DNA from: Lentisphaeria bacterium UBA4640
Lineage (GTDB): Bacteria > Verrucomicrobiota > Lentisphaeria > Victivallales > UBA1829
Assembly (NCBI GenBank): GCA_002405835.1
Contig: DHMO01000030.1
Location: 78,125 to 142,124 of the forward strand
Direction of reading: 5' to 3'
DNA length: 64,000 bases
The translations under genes and the position numbers were made by a program. A model generated the notes under the pieces. That model was not told the origin of the DNA, made no database searches, and saw nothing but the letters and a program-made list of their open reading frames with translations. Positions 1 through 8,630 of this stretch are shown piece after piece (the first letter of the stretch is position 1; each line of letters starts with the position of its first letter).

Positions 1-339
1 AAGGACAACGAACATGCAACGCATTTTGATGATTCGGTCGGACTCCTTGCCGACTGGCGCAAATCGGGTTATGTGTGGGAGATTCCGTACCGGACGCTGT
101 TCCCCGCGAACGGGCTTGGCGGACTTCTTGCCGCCGGACGCTGCAGTTCCGCAAGCGGAGACGCATGGGAAGTGACGCGTGTGATTCCCTCCGCCGCGAT
201 GACGGGTCAGGTTGCCGGTCTTGCCGCCTCGCTTGCAATCGATGCGGGAAAAGAGCCCGGCGAAATCTCCGTTTCAAGTTTGCAGGATGAGTTGCGGAAA
301 CTTGGTTTTGCAATTCACTTTGCGGATATCGGACTGTAA
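1..339 (+). CDS. FAD-dependent oxidoreductase, C-terminal part
   Basis: The frame is open from base 1, so only the last ~112 residues are present. They read through DWRKSGYVWEIPYRTLFP, GLGGLLAAGRC and a stretch AAMTGQVAGLAASLAI. This pattern (a return strand with GLLAAGRC followed by a helix with TGQAAGxAA) is the C-terminal end of the FAD-binding fold in FAD-dependent oxidoreductases of the PF12831 type, which are common in polysaccharide-degrading bacteria. The substrate cannot be told from this fragment. The gene runs convergent to the small lipoprotein gene that follows. Confidence 0.75.
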   Translation, partial: KDNEHATHFDDSVGLLADWRKSGYVWEIPYRTLFPANGLGGLLAAGRCSSASGDAWEVTRVIPSAAMTGQVAGLAASLAIDAGKEPGEISVSSLQDELRKLGFAIHFADIGL

Positions 340-399
340 GAATCCGGCGGAGAGACGGGGCGCTGCGGGTGTTCTGCAAAGAACCCGGCGGCGCCTCGT

Positions 400-813
400 T
401 CACTTTTCGAGCGGAACATCCAACACGAGTTCCCGGGAACCGACAATGTACAGCGGCTTTGAAGTCAGATCGGCATATGAAACGGCGCCTCCTCCGGCTT
501 CCAGCCGGGCTTTTCCGCCCGCGGCGTCGTAGACAGCGTAAATCGAACCGTCGGAGGTCAGCGGAATGCGTTCCGCCTTCGCATCGGTCCAGAGCATCCA
601 CACCCGTTCCGTGGCGGAATGCTGCCAGTAACAGAGATGAATGGTCTCAATCTGCCGCGCGGAAATTTTTCCCGTCGGAGAGATTTTTTCGAAAAACGCC
701 TGTTCCTCCGTACTCGCTGAAGGGAGCGCGGAACGGTTCAGTTCCGTATAGACCGGACCCGATGCGCAGCCGGTCAGAAGAAACACGGGAAGCAGAAACA
801 GAAAATACTTCAT
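400..813 (-). CDS. small lipoprotein, unknown function
   Basis: A 137-residue protein with a lipoprotein signal: a short hydrophobic N-terminus ending LLTGC, so Cys16 would be lipidated. The mature part (ERVWMLWTDAKAERIPLTSDGSIYAVYDAAGGKARLEAG) looks like a small beta-rich domain, and I recognise no family. The ATG at 813 was chosen because GGAGG lies just upstream and it overlaps the stop of the preceding membrane-protein gene as ATGA. A longer open frame upstream has no signal peptide. It is the last gene of a leftward four-gene operon that starts with the LptF/G permease, so an envelope role is plausible but unproven. Confidence 0.7.
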   Translation of the reverse strand: MKYFLFLLPVFLLTGCASGPVYTELNRSALPSASTEEQAFFEKISPTGKISARQIETIHLCYWQHSATERVWMLWTDAKAERIPLTSDGSIYAVYDAAGGKARLEAGGGAVSYADLTSKPLYIVGSRELVLDVPLEK

Positions 814-1106
814 ATTGCACCTCCGAATGAAGCGATTATCAGTGAAATCAGAATAAAAGCCAGCATAATTACGCCGTATCCGCGCATGCAATGCCAGAAT
901 GCCGTACGGAAAATATTTCCTTTCCGCTCCGGCTGCGACCAGTTCATCAGACGGTGCAGAAGGAAGAGAAAGATCACAATGAATTCCGCCGAAACGATCA
1001 GGGCGGAATGCAGCGCAAACATCATTGACACGGTGAAGACAAGCGCGAAAACCGCGAACGCATCCCACAAGAGGAAGAGGGTTTTTCTGAGATTCTGATT
1101 CAGCAT
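810..1106 (-). CDS. small three-helix membrane protein
   Basis: A 98-residue protein made almost wholly of three hydrophobic segments (about residues 10-32, 35-53 and 75-96) with a short basic loop (NWSQPERKGN) before the last. I recognise no family. It overlaps the SGNH hydrolase gene upstream by 7 bases and the lipoprotein gene downstream by 4 bases (ATGA), so the three are almost certainly translated from one message. The overlaps and the lack of a competing frame are the main support for calling it a gene. Confidence 0.65.
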   Translation of the reverse strand: MLNQNLRKTLFLLWDAFAVFALVFTVSMMFALHSALIVSAEFIVIFLFLLHRLMNWSQPERKGNIFRTAFWHCMRGYGVIMLAFILISLIIASFGGAI

Positions 1107-2023
1107 TTTTCCTGCTCGAATTCATCGACCGCTTTCTGCGCAATCTCCCGCAGAAACGCGGCGTCGCTGTTGCCGATCATATCGGGAACGAAAGTGACGT
1201 CCGATGCGGGACGTCCGTAGAGCATGGCGAACCAGACGCATGCCTGAAGGTACTGTCCGCGCGCATTCAGGTGAATCGTATCGCGCCGGAGTTCCATTTC
1301 ACCGGTTTCCGCGTTTTTCGCCCACCAGATGTTGCCGACGAATTCAGAAGCCTGGGGCGGAAGATCCGGCCAGCGGAGGGTATGCATCAGCTCCGGGTCG
1401 TAATTCGGGAACGGATCCTTCTGTGATTTGCGGGCGAGCTGAACCGCATATCCGGTCGGAATGATGCGGCAGTTGAGTTCGCGCGCCAGCTTGCGGTATG
1501 CGTCGGTGAGCGCATCGTACATTCCGGTCTGGTCGATGTGATACACACCCGGCTGAACTGTGATGCCGCGCTTTCTGCAGCTTTCGCTGAACCATTCGCT
1601 GATTTCCCAGACTCCGCCGGGACAGATGCGCGGATCATCGGCGCGGTACGCCCATGTCTGCTGGATGATGACTTCCGCCTGCGGAGCATGTTTTTTCACA
1701 TAATCGTAAATATATCCCGCGAACGGCTGCATGGTTTCCGCGCGCCAGCTGAAGTGGCTTGCCTGCTGAATCGTAACGACATCCCACGGTTCGCGCGCCA
1801 GAATCTCGCGCATCTTCGCCGTGTAATTCTGGTACATCCGGTATACGCGGTCTCTTTCCTCGTTCGAGATGTATTCCCAGTGACGGTGCAGTTCGCATCC
1901 GCCGTGGTTCGCGCGCTCAAAATGGAGTTCGCATCCGGCGGATTCCACGACCTGTTGCCAGAAAACCGAAAGGCTGTCTGTAAAACTGTTTCCGATGGTA
2001 AGAACTTTCAGACTCTGTTTCAT
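1100..2023 (-). CDS. SGNH/GDSL hydrolase, DUF4886-like
   Basis: A 307-residue protein that opens with VLTIGNSFTDSL, the block I nucleophile region of DUF4886-type SGNH hydrolases (Ser13). It continues with WDVVTIQQASHFSW (block III region) and ends with RDTIHLNARGQYLQA, which holds the Asp and His of the catalytic triad. Relatives are esterases or deacetylases that act on carbohydrate esters. No signal peptide is visible, so a cytoplasmic site is likely. It follows the LptF/G permease gene by 12 bases and overlaps the next gene, so it sits inside an operon. The substrate is unknown. Confidence 0.8.
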   Translation of the reverse strand: MKQSLKVLTIGNSFTDSLSVFWQQVVESAGCELHFERANHGGCELHRHWEYISNEERDRVYRMYQNYTAKMREILAREPWDVVTIQQASHFSWRAETMQPFAGYIYDYVKKHAPQAEVIIQQTWAYRADDPRICPGGVWEISEWFSESCRKRGITVQPGVYHIDQTGMYDALTDAYRKLARELNCRIIPTGYAVQLARKSQKDPFPNYDPELMHTLRWPDLPPQASEFVGNIWWAKNAETGEMELRRDTIHLNARGQYLQACVWFAMLYGRPASDVTFVPDMIGNSDAAFLREIAQKAVDEFEQEKC

Positions 2024-2035
2024 GAGCGGAACTCC

Positions 2036-3145
2036 TCAGCTGCGGGCTATTTTCATGATGTAGACTGCACCGAAAATCTGGTATAATGCGGGCGGTATCC
2101 AGACGATGTACTGCGGAAACGCCTTGGCGAATGAACTCAGGGAGTCGGAAACTAGAACCGCGCCGAAGTAGAGTCCGGCGAGAAGCACGCTGAGGAAGAG
2201 TCCGATGGAGGTTTCGCGGCGGGAGGTGCGGATCGCCATCGGGAGGCCGAGCAGCAGGAACGCCATCGGGGCGAGTGCGAGTGCGACGCGCTGATTGAGT
2301 TCAGTTTCAATTTCCGTAATGCGTTCCCGGTTGTTGCGTTCCCGTTCGATGATGAGGCGTCCGTAAAGCCCCTTGTAACCGAGATGCTTGTCGCGCAGGG
2401 AAATTCGTTTTGAGTTGAACTGTTTTCCGTATTCAATGGAGAAGGACATTTCCTTGCTGAAACTGCGGCGCGGATGCGTGTCCGTGCTGTTTTCATAGGC
2501 GATGATCGTGGCGTCATGCAGGATGATGTGCATGATCTGCGCCTCTTTGTCGATCACGATTTTTCCGGCGGACGCGGTTACGTCCTGCTCAATGCGGCTG
2601 TTGTTTTTGTTGAGACGGTATACCTGGATTCCGCGGAGTTCTCCGGTTTCCGGGTTTTTCTGGTCGATATACATGTTGAGTCCGTTGAATTCAATGGGAA
2701 TTCCCGGTTCGAACAGAGCAAGCGGGTGGTCGACGGCGACGCTTTTCACGACTTCCTGCGCTTTGCCGAGGTATCGCGGGCCGACGTCGAGTTCGAGCCA
2801 GAGGCAGCAGCATGTGAGGGAGAAAGCCAGCAGGATGATGGGGGCGACGATCTGGAGGATCGAGACGCCGCAGGCGCGCATTGCGGTAATTTCGTTGTCC
2901 GCGGAGAGGCGTCCGAACACGAGCATGATGGAGACGAGCGCCGCCCAGGGGATGGTGAACGCCATTGCAATGGGGAGGACGTAGATCATGAATTTCATGG
3001 CGGTTCCGATATCGACTCCGTTGGAAACATATTCGAAAACCTTGACGAGCCGGGCGCCCGTCATGCCGAATGTCAGCACGCCCATTGCCATGACAAACGT
3101 ATACAGAAAGTTTTTTGCAACATAAAAATTCAGTGTTTTGAGCAT
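2036..3145 (-). CDS. LptF/LptG-family lipopolysaccharide export permease
   Basis: A 369-residue inner-membrane protein with the YjgP/YjgQ (LptF/LptG) layout: three N-terminal membrane helices (about 12-32, 50-72 and 92-116), a periplasmic beta domain of ~150 residues, and three C-terminal helices (about 285-365, including LALAPMAFLLLGLPMAI). The family forms the membrane part of the ABC transporter that pulls LPS from the inner membrane towards the LptC/LptA bridge. Only one permease is seen here; its partner and the LptB ATPase must lie elsewhere. LptF and LptG cannot be told apart by eye. It is the first gene of a leftward operon. Confidence 0.85.
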   Translation of the reverse strand: MLKTLNFYVAKNFLYTFVMAMGVLTFGMTGARLVKVFEYVSNGVDIGTAMKFMIYVLPIAMAFTIPWAALVSIMLVFGRLSADNEITAMRACGVSILQIVAPIILLAFSLTCCCLWLELDVGPRYLGKAQEVVKSVAVDHPLALFEPGIPIEFNGLNMYIDQKNPETGELRGIQVYRLNKNNSRIEQDVTASAGKIVIDKEAQIMHIILHDATIIAYENSTDTHPRRSFSKEMSFSIEYGKQFNSKRISLRDKHLGYKGLYGRLIIERERNNRERITEIETELNQRVALALAPMAFLLLGLPMAIRTSRRETSIGLFLSVLLAGLYFGAVLVSDSLSSFAKAFPQYIVWIPPALYQIFGAVYIMKIARS

Positions 3146-3341
3146 TCTTTTCTCCGCTCTTCCTTGTCTTTAAAATTGATTCTTCCGGATAATGTAGCAC
3201 ACCTTTTGCAAGAATAAAAGTGCGAAAATAAAGAAAAAATCAAGATATTATTTAAAATATGCGGTTTTCATCTGGTAAATTTTAAAAGTTGCGCTAAATT
3301 ATAGCTTTCAAATAATTTTCACGTCACCAATGGAGGACACG
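3146..3341. other. AT-rich divergent intergenic region
   Basis: This 196-base gap separates the leftward LptF/G operon from rightward serC and must hold both promoters. It is strongly AT-rich between about 3180 and 3320. I could not pick a clear -35/-10 pair with good spacing for either direction. The serC ribosome binding site (TGGAGGA, 3331-3337) lies at its right edge. Confidence 0.5.
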
Positions 3342-4421
3342 ATGAGAGTTGTAAACTTCAGTGCAGGGCCGGCAATGCTGCCGACGGTCGTCATGGAACG
3401 CGCTCAGGCGGAATTCTGCGATTACAAGGGAAGCGGATGCGGCGTTATGGAACACTCCCACCGCGGACCTCTCTTCGACGAGATCATCGCCCGCGCCAAC
3501 GGCAACATCCGCGAAATCCTCGGCGTCTCCGACGAGTATGAGGTTGTCTACATTCAGGGCGGCGCAAGCATGCAGTTCGCCATGATTCCGATGAACTTCA
3601 TGAAGCAGGGCGGCTATGCGGAATACGCCGACACCGGAACGTGGTCCTCCAAGGCCATGAAAGAGGCCAAACTTTTCGGCGAAGTCAAGACCGTTGCTTC
3701 CAGCAAGGCCGACAAGTACACCTACATTCCCGCGTTCAACACCTGGGCTCCCACCACCGAAGAGTCCTCTTACCTTCACATCACCAGCAACAACACGATC
3801 TACGGAACCCAGTACCAGGATTTCCCGGAAAGCAAGTGCCCGATGATCGCCGACATGTCCAGCGACATCATGTCCCGCAAATTCGACATGAACAAGTTCG
3901 CCATGATCTACGCCGGCGCCCAGAAGAACCTCGGCCCCAGCGGCGTCGCGGTCTGCATCATCCGCAAGGACCTCATCGCCAGAACCCCGGCGAACGTCCC
4001 GACCATGCTCCGCTATGAGACCTACACCGCCAACAACTCCCTCTACAACACACCGCCGACCTACGGCATCTATATGATCGCCCTCGTCACCGACTGGATC
4101 AAGGAGATCGGCGGCATTGAGGCCATCGAGAAGATCAACAACGCGAAGGCCGCCGCTCTCTACGCTGCAATCGACGGCTCCGACGGCTACTACCGCAACC
4201 CCGTCCAGAAGGACAGCCGTTCCAGAATGAACGTCGTCTTCCGTCTCCCGAACGAGGACCTCGAAGCCAAGTTCGTCAAGGAAGCCAAAGCCGCGGGCAT
4301 GATCGGACTCAAGGGTCACCGCTCCGTCGGCGGCATCCGCGCCAGCCTCTACAACGCCGTCCCGATGGAAGGCGTCGAAAAACTCGTCAACTTCATGAAC
4401 GACTTCAAGAAGAACAACTGA
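3342..4421 (+). CDS. serC: phosphoserine aminotransferase
   Basis: A 359-residue class V PLP aminotransferase that makes 3-phosphoserine from 3-phosphohydroxypyruvate and glutamate in serine synthesis, and also acts in pyridoxal phosphate synthesis. The N-terminus VNFSAGPAMLP, the GCGVMEHSHR stretch and AGAQKNLGPSG (PLP-binding Lys195) are diagnostic of SerC. An ATG at 3330 is in frame, but TGGAGGA (3331-3337) overlaps it and is correctly spaced for the ATG at 3342, so the later start is used. It is monocistronic, with hairpins immediately downstream. No serA or serB is nearby. Confidence 0.96.
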   Translation: MRVVNFSAGPAMLPTVVMERAQAEFCDYKGSGCGVMEHSHRGPLFDEIIARANGNIREILGVSDEYEVVYIQGGASMQFAMIPMNFMKQGGYAEYADTGTWSSKAMKEAKLFGEVKTVASSKADKYTYIPAFNTWAPTTEESSYLHITSNNTIYGTQYQDFPESKCPMIADMSSDIMSRKFDMNKFAMIYAGAQKNLGPSGVAVCIIRKDLIARTPANVPTMLRYETYTANNSLYNTPPTYGIYMIALVTDWIKEIGGIEAIEKINNAKAAALYAAIDGSDGYYRNPVQKDSRSRMNVVFRLPNEDLEAKFVKEAKAAGMIGLKGHRSVGGIRASLYNAVPMEGVEKLVNFMNDFKKNN

Positions 4422-4435
4422 GTTTTTCTGTTAGA

Positions 4436-4452
4436 AAACGGCTAAGCCGTTT
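4436..4452 (+). terminator. short hairpin after serC
   Basis: A perfect 7-bp stem (AAACGGC / GCCGTTT) with a 3-base loop starts 15 bases after the serC stop. The T run after it is short. It may act with the stronger hairpin at 4468-4507. Confidence 0.4.
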
Positions 4453-4467
4453 GCATTAACGATGAGT

Positions 4468-4507
4468 ACGGTGCATATTAAACGTGTTTTAGTATGCACC
4501 GTCTTTT
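4468..4507 (+). terminator. Rho-independent terminator after serC
   Basis: A perfect 10-bp stem (ACGGTGCATA at 4468-4477, TATGCACCGT at 4493-4502) with a 15-base loop that can itself pair (AAAC/GTTT), followed by CTTTTG. It lies between serC and the transporter gene and would end serC transcription. Confidence 0.65.
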
Positions 4508-4527
4508 GATTGCGGGAGGATCGCACC

Positions 4528-5454
4528 ATGCTTCAAAAATATTCCGTGATGAACGGCCGGATCGTTCAGGGCGACGAAGGATCCATTCAGGTAGAAGTCT
4601 ACATCATGCCTGACGAGGCCGAGCGCAGCAAGCTCATTAACGAATACGAGATGAACGAGCATACCATCGCTTCGTCCATCGACCCCGACGAGACCCCGCG
4701 TATTGAATTTGAGGACAATCATACCGCATTCATTCTGAAATACCCGAAAAATTATTCCGCTGACGACAATTTTCTTTTCCGCGTCAAATCCATGGGTATT
4801 TTCGTCTTCGCCGCCCGCGTCGTCATCATTATCGACGAATATGTTCCGCTTTTCACCGGAAAAATTGCAAACAACGTCCACACCGTCCAGGACGTCATCA
4901 TGAAGACTCTGCTTCTCACGATCCGCCACTTCGAGAGCCACCTGCGCGTCATCAACATGTGCAGCGACGAGCTGGAGCATGCGATCGTGAGCTCTTACGA
5001 CGGCAAGGAGCTTCTGAACATGTTCACATTGGAAAAGGGACTGGTGTACTACGTCAACGCTCTCAACGGCAACCGCCGTGTGATTGAGCGCATGCGCGCA
5101 GCCGCAATCAAGCTCGGCTTCACCGAGGAGAACATTGAACTGCTCGAAGACATCTCCATTGAAAACCGTCAGTTCCTCGACCAGGCGGAAGTTTATTCGC
5201 AGGTTCTTTCCGGCATGATGGACGCCCGCGCCTCGATGGTGAACAACAATCTGAACGTCATGATGAAGAACATGAACGCGATCATGATTGCGATTGCGAT
5301 TCCCTCTTTCCTCGCCGGAGTCGGGGGCATGTCCGAATTCACGATGATGTTCGGCGGAAATTACAAAGTTATCTATCCCGTCTTCGTGATTCTTATGATC
5401 CTGCTTGCGCTTCTGATTTTCTGGGTCATAAAGATGATCGCCAAGCACAACTGA
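4528..5454 (+). CDS. CorA-family divalent metal transporter
   Basis: A 308-residue protein with a large cytoplasmic N-terminal domain (long helices from about 120 to 245) and two C-terminal membrane helices (about 252-272 and 282-303), as in CorA Mg2+/Co2+ channels. The signature loop between the helices reads GVGGMSEFT, so the usual GMN tripeptide is GMS. This variant seems to define a CorA subgroup, and its selectivity cannot be assumed to be for magnesium. The ATG at 4528 is preceded by GGGAGGA (4514-4520); an upstream in-frame TTG at 4510 has no such site. It is monocistronic, and nothing in the upstream gap looks like a magnesium riboswitch. Confidence 0.85.
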   Translation: MLQKYSVMNGRIVQGDEGSIQVEVYIMPDEAERSKLINEYEMNEHTIASSIDPDETPRIEFEDNHTAFILKYPKNYSADDNFLFRVKSMGIFVFAARVVIIIDEYVPLFTGKIANNVHTVQDVIMKTLLLTIRHFESHLRVINMCSDELEHAIVSSYDGKELLNMFTLEKGLVYYVNALNGNRRVIERMRAAAIKLGFTEENIELLEDISIENRQFLDQAEVYSQVLSGMMDARASMVNNNLNVMMKNMNAIMIAIAIPSFLAGVGGMSEFTMMFGGNYKVIYPVFVILMILLALLIFWVIKMIAKHN

Positions 5455-5470
5455 AATGCCGGTGCGCCGC

Positions 5471-5513
5471 TCCCCGGAAACGCGCGTCCGGGGGACTTGA
5501 AAGAGATTTTTTT
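5471..5513 (+). terminator. possible terminator after the CorA-like gene
   Basis: A GC-rich hairpin (TCCCCGGA / TCCGGGGGA with one bulged G, about 5471-5495) is followed after 11 bases by a run of seven T (5507-5513). The distance to the T run is longer than usual. Confidence 0.4.
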
Positions 5514-5587
5514 AAATTGTTCCGTTGCAAAAGCATAAAAAATACGAAAAAAAATGAGATTCTGCACTGTTTTTTCAAGAAAACCAT

Positions 5588-5616
5588 TTGAAAAACAGGC
5601 ATTTGTGATATATCGT
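5588..5616 (+). promoter_or_regulatory. candidate promoter for the SPFH operon
   Basis: TTGAAA (5588-5593) lies 15 bases before TATATC (5609-5614) or 17 bases before TATCGT (5611-5616). The stretch is AT-rich and about 120 bases upstream of the first gene of the seven-gene operon. Confidence 0.4.
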
Positions 5617-5736
5617 GTACCTCTGTGCAAATGTCCGCAGATTCTGCGGCCGGTTGAAAAGACTATTGAATCATAAAAGATAAAAGAGTTTTCCGTCCAA
5701 AAAACGGAAGACGGAAAGAAGAAGGGTGGACAAAGC

Positions 5737-7656
5737 ATGACAATGGAAACGAAAAACTACTCCGCGAGCAGCAGACGCTCGGGACTCGCCATGAAACTGG
5801 CGGTGTTCTCCGCTGTCTACTCGCTGGCGGTCGCTCTGCTGGCCGGATTCTCCGGCGGTGTATACGACTGGGCCGGATACGGAGCATACGGACTCGGCGC
5901 AATCCCGTTCGCCGTCGCAACTCTCTTCGCTGTTGCCGCGGCGGTCTACGGAATGCTCGCGGGAAGCGCGTCCGAAGAGGAATACGAAAAAGAGCTCCTC
6001 AGAAAGCGCAAGGAGAACACGCAGAGTCTCCTCGACGTCGCGGAAGACGTCCGTTTTACGGCGGGAAGAACCTTCCGCAACTACGTGAAATACGCGCCGT
6101 CGGTCTTCTCGCTCCTCGCATTTGTGCTGATGGTGCTCGGACTCTGGATCGCATGGTCGGTTGCCGCAACGTTCGGCGAGGCGGGACCCGCTCTGCCGAA
6201 AGAGCCGGTCGCGGTCTCGTTCGTCTGCGTTGTGATTGCGGTTTTCTCGCTCTTCTTCGGGGCGTTCCTGGCCGGACAGTCCCGCGTTTCCGAATTCCGC
6301 TGGCTGCGTCCGGTCGGCGCGTGGATGGTTGCCGGTGCGGTGATTTTCCTTCTCGCGCTTGTCCCCTCGGTTGCTCTGCGCTGGGACAATGCGGGGCTTG
6401 AGATGCCGTTTGCGAAAATTGCATTTGTGCTGATCGCCGTCATCGCGGTCGAACAGCTCTTCACTTTCATCACGGAATTCTACCGTCCGAGAACACAGCT
6501 TGAGGACCGTCCGGTTCATGAAAGCCGTCTTCTCGCACTTTTCATCGAGCCCGGAAGTGTGGCGAAAAACATCACGGATGCGCTCGATTACCAGTTCGGA
6601 TTCAAAATTTCCGGAACTTCGCTCTATCAGATGTTCTGCAAAGTCGCGATTCCCGCAATCGGCGCGTGGCTGCTCATCCTCTGGATTTTCACATGTGTGG
6701 CGGAGGTCGGACCCGGAGAGCTCGGACTCAAGACGCGGTTCGGAGCTCTTGTTGACAAGACGCCGCTTCTGCCGGGCGTTTATCTGAAGCTCCCGTGGCC
6801 CTGCGAAAACATTCAGCGCATCGAAGTCGACACTCCGCAGACGGTTACCATCGGCGCGGTCATCAAATCGAAGAACGAAGCCGGCAAGCCGATCCGCACG
6901 ATTCTCTGGAACAACGAGCACAGTTCGGGCGAAAATCCGTTCCTTGTGGCGAACCGGGATTCCAGCGGCGACATCGGCGGCGCGGTCTCCATGCTCAACG
7001 CTTCGCTTCCGGTGACCTTCAAAGTCAACCACGAGAAGATTCTTGATTACGCGTTCGGCTTTGAAAACATCAAGGGCTATGTTCTCGACATCGGAACGCG
7101 TCAGGCGACGATCTACTTTGCGAGCACCGACTTCATGAACGATCTCTCGGTCGGCCGTCTCGAAATCACCCGCAAGCTGCGCGAACAGATTCAGCAGGCG
7201 GTCGACAAACGCGGACTCGGCGTTACGATTCTGAATGTCGATCTGCTTGATACGCATCCGCCGCTTCAGGACGTCGCTCCGGCGTTCCAGAAGGTGTTTG
7301 TTGCGGAGGAGGAGATGGCAACCGCGGTCATCAAGGCCGAGGCTTACAAGACCAAGACGCTTGCCGCATCAGAAATCGAGACGATTGAGCTTGTTCAGCA
7401 GGCGGAGGCCTACAAGTTCAATGCAACCACGGTTTCGAGCGCGGAAGCCCGCCGGTTCTCCAGCCAGCTCGCCGCTTACCGCGGAATGCCTGAAATGTTC
7501 AAACTGCGCACCTACCTTTCCTTCCTGGAAAACGACTGCGCACCATTGCGGAAGTACATCATTTCCGCATCCATCCCGACTCAGATTCTGGAACTGAATG
7601 CGGAGGAGAAACCCCGCACCGATCTGACCGATACCGACCTTGGCGATTTAAAGTAA
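5737..7656 (+). CDS. HflK-like SPFH membrane protein with extra N-terminal helices
   Basis: A 639-residue protein. The first ~330 residues hold about seven hydrophobic segments (near 20-40, 45-70, 120-145, 155-185, 195-215, 225-245 and 300-325), which typical HflK lacks. The SPFH/band-7 domain then begins at VGPGELGLKTRFG and continues through a helical C-terminus rich in Ala and Glu (EEEMATAVIKAEAYKTKTLA). SPFH proteins build ring-like membrane scaffolds, and HflK/HflC restrain the FtsH protease. The GGGTGGA site at 5724-5730 fits the ATG at 5737. First gene of a seven-gene operon; the next start is 24 bases on. Confidence 0.8.
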   Translation: MTMETKNYSASSRRSGLAMKLAVFSAVYSLAVALLAGFSGGVYDWAGYGAYGLGAIPFAVATLFAVAAAVYGMLAGSASEEEYEKELLRKRKENTQSLLDVAEDVRFTAGRTFRNYVKYAPSVFSLLAFVLMVLGLWIAWSVAATFGEAGPALPKEPVAVSFVCVVIAVFSLFFGAFLAGQSRVSEFRWLRPVGAWMVAGAVIFLLALVPSVALRWDNAGLEMPFAKIAFVLIAVIAVEQLFTFITEFYRPRTQLEDRPVHESRLLALFIEPGSVAKNITDALDYQFGFKISGTSLYQMFCKVAIPAIGAWLLILWIFTCVAEVGPGELGLKTRFGALVDKTPLLPGVYLKLPWPCENIQRIEVDTPQTVTIGAVIKSKNEAGKPIRTILWNNEHSSGENPFLVANRDSSGDIGGAVSMLNASLPVTFKVNHEKILDYAFGFENIKGYVLDIGTRQATIYFASTDFMNDLSVGRLEITRKLREQIQQAVDKRGLGVTILNVDLLDTHPPLQDVAPAFQKVFVAEEEMATAVIKAEAYKTKTLAASEIETIELVQQAEAYKFNATTVSSAEARRFSSQLAAYRGMPEMFKLRTYLSFLENDCAPLRKYIISASIPTQILELNAEEKPRTDLTDTDLGDLK

Positions 7657-7680
7657 AAATAACATAAAGGAGAAATATAA

Positions 7681-8619
7681 ATGGCGGACACACACCACAA
7701 GGGACACAGAATCAATGTTCCGATTATGCTGCTCGGACTTGTCGTCGCGGCGATCTTCGGAATCGCGATCTTTTCCTATCAGGTCAATGAAACCGAACGC
7801 GCTGTCGTTCTGACGTTCAACAAAATCACCGGCGAACGCGGACCCGGGCTCCACTTCCGCTGGCCGCTTCCGATTCAGAAAATCCAGAAGTACGATATCC
7901 GTCTCCGCTGCTTTGACGGCAATATCGGCAAGCTGGAGGAGATCCGCACGGCGGACGGCAAGAATATCACCGCGGGCATCTACACGGTTTACCGCATTCA
8001 GGATCTGGTCAAATTCCAGACCTCCGGCGGCAACATCACCGCGGCGGAAGACGACCTTTCCAGCCAGATGAGAACCGCCAAGAGCGCGGTGATCGGCAAA
8101 TACAACCTCGACCAGCTGGTCAACTCCGATCCGGAAAAGATCATGATTGCGCAGATGGAAAAAGAGATGCTGGAACAGATTGCAGTGAAAGCCAGACAGC
8201 TTTACGGACTGGAAGTCGTTGCGGTGAACATCAAGACGATCGGCGTTCCCGAAACTCCGGCGAAGGCGATTGCGGAACGCATGATTCAGGAGCGTGACGC
8301 CGCCGCCGCCAAGTACAAGGAAGAGGGCAACGTCAAATCCCGCAAAATCATGACCGAAGCGGATACCGCCAAGCGCAACGCCCTTACTCAGGCGGAGGCG
8401 AAAGCAACCGCTCTGCGTGCGGAAGGCGACGCCGCCGCGGCGAAGCACCTCGCGGTCTTTGCGGAAAACCCGGAACTTGCGGTTTTCCTGCGCAAGCTCG
8501 ATTCCATGAAGCGTCTGATGGGCAGCCGCACGACTCTCGTTCTCGACACCAACTCCGCGCCGTTCGACATTCTGAAGTTCGGCGGCTCCGCGCTTGAAAA
8601 ACCGGCGAAAAAGAACTGA
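7681..8619 (+). CDS. HflC-like SPFH protein
   Basis: A 312-residue protein with a single N-terminal membrane helix (about 14-33), then an SPFH domain starting at NETERAVVLTFNKI and the HflC-like phrase RGPGLHFRWPLPIQKI. The C-terminal region (AIAERMIQERDAAAAKYKEEG, then EADTAKRNALTQAEAKA) matches HflC, where it forms the long helix of the ring. HflC normally pairs with HflK to cage FtsH, and here it lies between two HflK-like genes. A strong site (AAAGGAG) precedes the ATG. No ftsH is in the window. Confidence 0.85.
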   Translation: MADTHHKGHRINVPIMLLGLVVAAIFGIAIFSYQVNETERAVVLTFNKITGERGPGLHFRWPLPIQKIQKYDIRLRCFDGNIGKLEEIRTADGKNITAGIYTVYRIQDLVKFQTSGGNITAAEDDLSSQMRTAKSAVIGKYNLDQLVNSDPEKIMIAQMEKEMLEQIAVKARQLYGLEVVAVNIKTIGVPETPAKAIAERMIQERDAAAAKYKEEGNVKSRKIMTEADTAKRNALTQAEAKATALRAEGDAAAAKHLAVFAENPELAVFLRKLDSMKRLMGSRTTLVLDTNSAPFDILKFGGSALEKPAKKN

Positions 8620-8630
8620 CGGAGATCACC

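Noticed and set aside
3324..4319. A 331-codon open frame opposite serC
   Set aside because: It is antisense to a clear serC, contains low-complexity Val/Gly/Asp sequence and has no ribosome binding site.
4422..4527. Magnesium riboswitch upstream of the CorA-like gene
   Set aside because: The gap is only 106 bases and is taken up by two terminator hairpins and the ribosome binding site; no larger structure is seen.
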